From Robiginitomaculum sp. (GTDB taxonomy: Bacteria > Pseudomonadota > Alphaproteobacteria > Caulobacterales > Maricaulaceae): a stretch of 9,867 nucleotides of DNA. Position numbers and translations under genes: made by a program. Each line of letters starts with the position of its first letter. The first letter of the stretch is position 1. Positions 6,454-9,867 of the stretch are shown here, piece after piece. The stretch spans positions 4,612 through 14,478 of the forward strand of contig NVVU01000005.1 in assembly GCA_002733485.1 (NCBI GenBank), read 5' to 3'. Under the pieces are notes generated by a model. It was given only the letters and a program-made list of their open reading frames with translations. It was not told the origin of the DNA and ran no database searches.

Positions 6454-7124
6454 GGGGAGGGGATCATCTGCGCCAAGGCATGGGCAAGGGCGCGGGTTTG
6501 CGCATCGGCTTTGCCGCTAGGGTTTTGCGGGCAATAGCGGCGCTGAAAAGCGGTAATGATCTCGGTTTCGCTTGCCAGATCAAGGCCATAGCCAATATGG
6601 GCCAGATCATCGAAAAGGTTTGTTTCTGGCGGCGGCTCTGTTGGCGTCGGCCACAGGCCGATGCCTTCGCGAGCCAGTCTGTCCCAGGCAAAACGCTCAC
6701 CGGGATCCTGCTTTCGCCCGGGCGCAATATCACTATGGCCAACAATATTGTGGGCCGCGATATTATGGCGCGCGATGATCCCCTGACATAGCGGAACAAG
6801 CGCCTGCATCAGTACTTCGGGGAAAGCCGGCAGGCCAAAGTCATGGCCGCCATTGACGATCTCTATGCCGATGGATGCGCTGTTTATATCGGTAATGCTG
6901 CGCCAAAAGCTGACCCCGGCATGCCAGGCGCGTTGGTTCTCATCCACCAGTTGGAAAATGCGCCCGTCTTCTTCGAGTACATAATGCGCGGAAACTTTGG
7001 CTGCGGGGTCACGCAGGCGTTCTATTGCGGCAGCACCGCTTTTCATGCCGGTATAGTGCAGGACCAGCATGGTGACCGGCAAATCGCGTTCATTGTGATT
7101 GGGCGAGGGGGCGTCGATCATCAT
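6450..7124 (-). CDS. N-acetylmuramoyl-L-alanine amidase (Amidase_2) with C-terminal peptidoglycan-binding domain
   Basis: A 224-residue amidase that cuts the bond between MurNAc and the L-Ala of the stem peptide. The N-terminal Amidase_2 domain has the zinc and catalytic residues of the AmpD/AmiD family: H23 in VLHYTG, E88 in IGIEIVN, and H130, K138 and D140 in GHSDIAPGRKQDPG; AWHAG (66-70) is also typical. After a Pro-rich linker, residues about 165-222 (IITAFQRRY, then ADAQTRALAHAL) look like a PG_binding_1 helical domain. That architecture resembles AmiD more than AmpD, yet no signal peptide or lipobox is seen, so a cytoplasmic muropeptide-recycling role is possible. The start is ambiguous (TTG 7127, ATG 7124, ATG 7121). 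The family consensus beginning MIDAPSPN favours an ATG; AAGG at 7144-7141 is the only ribosome-site candidate and is distant. The gene follows the small membrane protein by 18 bp and precedes rnpB by about 31 bp. Confidence 0.92.
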   Translation of the reverse strand: MMIDAPSPNHNERDLPVTMLVLHYTGMKSGAAAIERLRDPAAKVSAHYVLEEDGRIFQLVDENQRAWHAGVSFWRSITDINSASIGIEIVNGGHDFGLPAFPEVLMQALVPLCQGIIARHNIAAHNIVGHSDIAPGRKQDPGERFAWDRLAREGIGLWPTPTEPPPETNLFDDLAHIGYGLDLASETEIITAFQRRYCPQNPSGKADAQTRALAHALAQMIPSP

Positions 7125-7142
7125 CAACGGTACAGGGCGACC

Positions 7143-7463
7143 TTAGCGCGAGCCAAAAGGCCCAATGCCGTCCACGGTCCAGCCATGGGGGCCGCGACGC
7201 GCGTTCAGGGTATTTCCATCGCCGGGTGCGCCCTTGCGAGCACTCCGCGATCCGGCAATGCGAAAAATCAGCCAGACCAGCGCCAACGTGCCGACAATGA
7301 TAAAGGTGCCTGCCAATGCCGCCAGCGCAAAGAAAAATGCAGCCAAGGCCGCCAGCGCTGCCAAGGCAACCGCGCCTAGCCAAACCGCACTATTGCGCAG
7401 GGTCCCCATTAACCGGGACAGAAAGCCGGAAGGCCCGTGGTTTTCAAGTTTTGCCGTGGTCAT
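7143..7463 (-). CDS. Small two-helix membrane protein of unknown function
   Basis: A 106-residue protein that I do not recognise as a named family. Residues 26-70 are almost continuously hydrophobic and very Ala/Leu-rich, long enough for two membrane helices (about 26-46 and 49-69) joined by a short turn. A basic and Gly-rich tail follows (RSARKGAPGDG, then GPHGWTVDGIGPFGSR). The N-terminal 25 residues are amphipathic and basic. The frame can be extended to a GTG at 7475, but the ATG at 7463 has a near-ideal GGAG at 7473-7470, six bases upstream, and is preferred. Its stop is 18 bp before the amidase gene, so the two are probably co-transcribed, which hints at an envelope-related role. Coding status is supported by the ribosome site, the coherent topology and the operon position, not by homology. 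Confidence 0.72.
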   Translation of the reverse strand: MTTAKLENHGPSGFLSRLMGTLRNSAVWLGAVALAALAALAAFFFALAALAGTFIIVGTLALVWLIFRIAGSRSARKGAPGDGNTLNARRGPHGWTVDGIGPFGSR

Positions 7464-7502
7464 GGCACTCTCCACTCATCAATGCCCCCCAAGGCAAGAC
7501 GA

Positions 7503-7537
7503 TATCTATATCTTGGCATGAAACGCGCCAAGGTCAA
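7503..7537 (-). promoter_or_regulatory. Candidate promoter for the membrane protein-amidase pair
   Basis: In the 107-bp gap after djlA, the minus strand has TTGACC (7537-7532) followed by AAGATATAGATATC (7514-7501). The possible -10s are AAGATA at 17-bp spacing or GATATA at 19-bp spacing. The -35 is good; the choice of -10 is uncertain. Readthrough from djlA is the alternative, since no terminator hairpin is evident in the gap. Confidence 0.4.
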
Positions 7538-7570
7538 TGCACAGTGTTGTGACTAATTGCAGAGGCGGGC

Positions 7571-8257
7571 TTAGGCGGTCAGGCCCCGCTCAGCGCGGAT
7601 TTTCTCATAGGCCAGATTGATCATGGCCATTTTCTTGCCGGCCAGCCCCTGCATTTCGGCGGGCAGGCCCCGAGCCATGATGCGATCCGGGTGGTTGGCC
7701 GAGGCCATGCGCCGATAGGCCTTTTTAATGTCCTCGTCGCGAATGGTCTCATCAATGCCCAAAATCAGATACGGGTCATCGGGTTCGCGGCCAAGGCGGC
7801 TGGCGCGAATGCGGCGGTATTCTCGGTCTGAAAAGCCAAATATATCTGAGACATGGCGTAAAAAGGCCTCTTCATTATCGGTTACCCGGCCATCGGCGCG
7901 GGCAATGTGGAACAGGCCATCCAGAATGTCCTCCAATATGCACGGGCAACAGCGAAACTTGCGGGCAATGCGCTTGGCGTAAGAATCATACCCTAATGTG
8001 GTCTGGCGGAAGAGATTAAACAGCCGGGCTACATCGTTCTGGGCGCTTTTGGGGGCGGAAAACACCTCGCGAAAGGCGGCGATTTCTTCGGCGGTGACCA
8101 GACCGTCGGCTTTGGCCAACTTGGCCCCCAGCGCGATCAGGGCGGTGGCAAAGCCCGCATCATCCACCCGGCGGCCGGGTTTTTGCTCGTGCTCATGCTC
8201 GACAAAAAAGGCGGCAGCCCCGGCGGCAATATCGGTAAATTTTTGCCATATTCCCAT
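7571..8257 (-). CDS. djlA: DjlA-type J-domain co-chaperone with TerB-like domain
   Basis: A 228-residue protein. Residues about 32-145 form an all-helical TerB/TerB-like domain with two related acidic segments, KADGLVTAEE (49-58) and RADGRVTDNE (120-129). Residues about 161-228 are a C-terminal J-domain with the essential HPD at 189-191, which stimulates the DnaK ATPase. This is the DjlA arrangement, but E. coli DjlA has an N-terminal membrane helix. Here the N-terminal AAGAAAFFVEHEHEQ is too short and charged to be a convincing one, so the protein may be soluble or only membrane-associated. Residues 103-106 are CCPC, unusual in a position normally without Cys. AGGAG at 8274-8270 is 12 bases from the ATG, somewhat far. 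It heads a leftward cluster with the membrane protein and amidase genes and is divergent from the oxoprolinase-type gene. Confidence 0.88.
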   Translation of the reverse strand: MGIWQKFTDIAAGAAAFFVEHEHEQKPGRRVDDAGFATALIALGAKLAKADGLVTAEEIAAFREVFSAPKSAQNDVARLFNLFRQTTLGYDSYAKRIARKFRCCPCILEDILDGLFHIARADGRVTDNEEAFLRHVSDIFGFSDREYRRIRASRLGREPDDPYLILGIDETIRDEDIKKAYRRMASANHPDRIMARGLPAEMQGLAGKKMAMINLAYEKIRAERGLTA

Positions 8258-8317
8258 AATGCGTTATCGCTCCTGTCTATGTTTGAGCAAATGCATGAGG
8301 GCGTGGCAATGAGAAAT

Positions 8318-8356
8318 GGAAGTCCATATGCAGGCTGGTCTTGCCTATGGACTTCC
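8318..8356. promoter_or_regulatory. 11-bp perfect inverted repeat in the djlA/oxoprolinase divergent region
   Basis: GGAAGTCCATA (8318-8328) and TATGGACTTCC (8346-8356) are exact inverted copies separated by 17 bp. Inside the loop GGC (8333-8335) and GCC (8343-8345) can extend the stem after a small bulge. It lies between two divergent genes, where a terminator is not expected, and no strong T-run follows in either direction. It may be an operator for a dimeric regulator or a structured 5' leader. The repeat is certain; its function is not. Confidence 0.6.
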
Positions 8357-8409
8357 CTTTATCGCCAAAGTGCGCTCAATACCTGATAGAGAAAAAATCG
8401 AGCCGGCAT

Positions 8410-9867
8410 ATGCAGAAACAGGAAAAATGGTCATTCTGGATTGATCGCGGCGGTACGTTTACCGACGTGATTGGCCTGCGTGCGGACGGGCATTTTCAAA
8501 CCATTAAAGTTTTGTCAGAAAACCCGGATCAATACACCGATGCGGCGGTCGAGGGCATTTCGCGCATCTTGGGCGTGCCGGGCGGCAAAACCCTGCCAGT
8601 TTCTTGTATCGCCAGCGTTAAAATGGGCACCACGGTGGCGACCAATGCCTTGCTGGAGCGCAAGGGCGCGAAAACCCTCTTTGTTACCACCAAAGGCTTT
8701 GGTGATGCGTTGATCATTGGTGATCAAACCCGGGCCGATATCTTTGCCATGGATGTGCGCCGCCCGGCCCCGCTTTATGAGGATGTGCTGGAGGTGGAGG
8801 AACGGATCGGTGCTGATGGGGAAACTGTTACCCCCCTTGACGAGGCGGCGGCCAAGGCAGGCATGCAGGCGGCCTATGATCGTGGCTGTCGCGCGGTGGC
8901 CATCTGCCTGATGCACGGATTTTCCAACCCGGCGCACGAACAATGCCTGCACCGTATGGCCCGTAAAATTGGCTTTGCGGCGATCAGCACCAGTGCGGTG
9001 GATCCTTTGCAAAAACTGATCCCCCGGGCCTCGACGCTTTTGGCTGATGCCTATCTGTCGCCGGTGCTGGATGATTATGTGGACCGGGTACGCGGGGCGC
9101 TAGGCAAGGCGCCCTTGTATTTTATGAAGTCCTCCGGCGGCCTTGCTCCAACCGAGACCTTTCGCGCTCGCGATGCGGTACTGTCCGGCCCGGCGGGGGG
9201 CGTGGTCGGCATGGCCAAAACCGCGTTAAGCGCCGGTTTTGACAAGGTGATCGGCTTTGACATGGGGGGCACCTCCACCGATGTATCGCGCTCTGAGAAT
9301 GGCGATGTGGAGCGCATGGACGGCATGGCCTTGCAGGGGGTGGTTTTACGTGCCCCCATGGTGGCTGTGCACACCATTGCGGCGGGGGGCGGGTCGGTTC
9401 TCAAATTTGAGGGCGGGCGTGCTCAGGTGGGGCCACAAAGCGCCGGGGCAGCACCGGGCCCGGCGGGCTATGGCCGGGGCGGTCCGGCCACCCTGACCGA
9501 TGCCAATCTGGTGCTGGGGCGACTGGACCCGGCATTTTTCCCCAAAACCTTTGGACCGCACAGCAATACCGCCCCGGATGTGGCAGCGGCGCATTCGGCG
9601 CTGGACGATCTGGCCGCGCCCATGGGGGCAAGGCATGCCCGCGAGGCGGCGCTGGGGTTTGTTGATATTGGCGTTGAAAATATCGCCCAGGCCATCCGCT
9701 CGATTTCCTTGACCAAGGGTATTGATCCGGCGGGTTATGCCCTGGCTTCATTTGGCGGGGCGGGGGGGCAATTGGCCTGTGCGGTGGCCGGGGCGCTGGG
9801 CATGAAAACCGTGCTGGCGCACCCCTTTGCCGGGGTGCTGTCGGCCTTTGGGATCGGGCTGGCCGAT
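8410..9867 (+). CDS. Hydantoinase A/5-oxoprolinase-type ATPase, N-terminal part (runs off the window)
   Basis: 486 codons are visible with no stop. Residues 10-20 (WIDRGGTFTDV) are the phosphate-binding start of the HyuA/5-oxoprolinase N-terminal domain. A second sugar-kinase-like loop, FDMGGTSTDVSR, covers about 283-294, followed by HTIAAGGGS and PGPAGYGRGGP, and near the window end SFGGAGGQLAC. This is the ATP-dependent half shared by N-methylhydantoinase A, acetone carboxylase beta-type subunits and 5-oxoprolinase. The opening FWIDRGGTFTDV is most typical of the fused 5-oxoprolinase proteins of about 1,200 residues, which open 5-oxoproline to glutamate using ATP. The missing part is needed to distinguish a fused protein from separate HyuA and HyuB genes. 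The start ATG has only weak ribosome-site character (GAG at 8400-8402). Confidence 0.9.
   Translation, partial: MQKQEKWSFWIDRGGTFTDVIGLRADGHFQTIKVLSENPDQYTDAAVEGISRILGVPGGKTLPVSCIASVKMGTTVATNALLERKGAKTLFVTTKGFGDALIIGDQTRADIFAMDVRRPAPLYEDVLEVEERIGADGETVTPLDEAAAKAGMQAAYDRGCRAVAICLMHGFSNPAHEQCLHRMARKIGFAAISTSAVDPLQKLIPRASTLLADAYLSPVLDDYVDRVRGALGKAPLYFMKSSGGLAPTETFRARDAVLSGPAGGVVGMAKTALSAGFDKVIGFDMGGTSTDVSRSENGDVERMDGMALQGVVLRAPMVAVHTIAAGGGSVLKFEGGRAQVGPQSAGAAPGPAGYGRGGPATLTDANLVLGRLDPAFFPKTFGPHSNTAPDVAAAHSALDDLAAPMGARHAREAALGFVDIGVENIAQAIRSISLTKGIDPAGYALASFGGAGGQLACAVAGALGMKTVLAHPFAGVLSAFGIGLAD

Noticed and set aside
6843..7379. 178-codon plus-strand frame opposite the amidase and small membrane protein
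   Set aside because: It has no recognisable domain and no ribosome site, and it overlaps two better-supported minus-strand genes.
7316..7380. Repeated GCC/GCA-rich tract resembling a DNA repeat
   Set aside because: It is the coding sequence for the Ala-rich membrane helix, not a separate tandem repeat.
1..9867. CRISPR array, tRNA, insertion sequence, prophage or toxin-antitoxin module
   Set aside because: No regularly spaced direct repeats, transposase motifs, cloverleaf sequences or paired small toxin/antitoxin genes were seen on either strand.

Overview
The window looks like ordinary chromosome from an alphaproteobacterium. This rests on the protein families and gene order (a DjlA-type J-domain protein, an AmpD/AmiD-like amidase and rnpB in a row), moderately high GC, an RNase P RNA that reads as the standard bacterial A-type architecture, and an FNR/FixK-type box. 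The genus cannot be fixed from the sequence alone. I see no phage, plasmid, transposase, CRISPR or toxin-antitoxin module.

Left part (1-1556): the tail of a methyl-accepting chemotaxis protein, then a monocistronic outer-membrane beta-barrel porin. The porin has a textbook class II FNR/FixK promoter (box centred 41.5 bp upstream of the start point predicted from its -10 element) and a strong rho-independent terminator. This implies a porin induced when oxygen is low.

Middle (1557-5801): polA, encoding a complete DNA polymerase I with all three activities apparently intact. A zinc-independent medium-chain dehydrogenase/reductase starts one base after the polA stop, and a small DUF1330 protein follows.

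Convergent gap (5802-6045): no gene, but two dispersed-type palindromic repeats and a perfect hairpin, lying between the rightward DUF1330 gene and leftward rnpB.

Leftward cluster (8257 down to 6046): djlA (TerB-like plus J-domain), a small two-helix membrane protein, an N-acetylmuramoyl-L-alanine amidase with a peptidoglycan-binding tail, and rnpB. The predicted -35 box of rnpB contains the amidase stop codon.

Right end (8258-9867): a divergent intergenic region with an 11-bp perfect inverted repeat, then the first 486 codons of a hydantoinase A/5-oxoprolinase-type ATPase that runs off the window.

I did not find a convincing undescribed system. The best leads are regulatory: the FNR promoter on the porin, the rnpB promoter embedded in the amidase stop, the inverted repeat in the djlA-oxoprolinase gap, and the repeat cluster beside rnpB.
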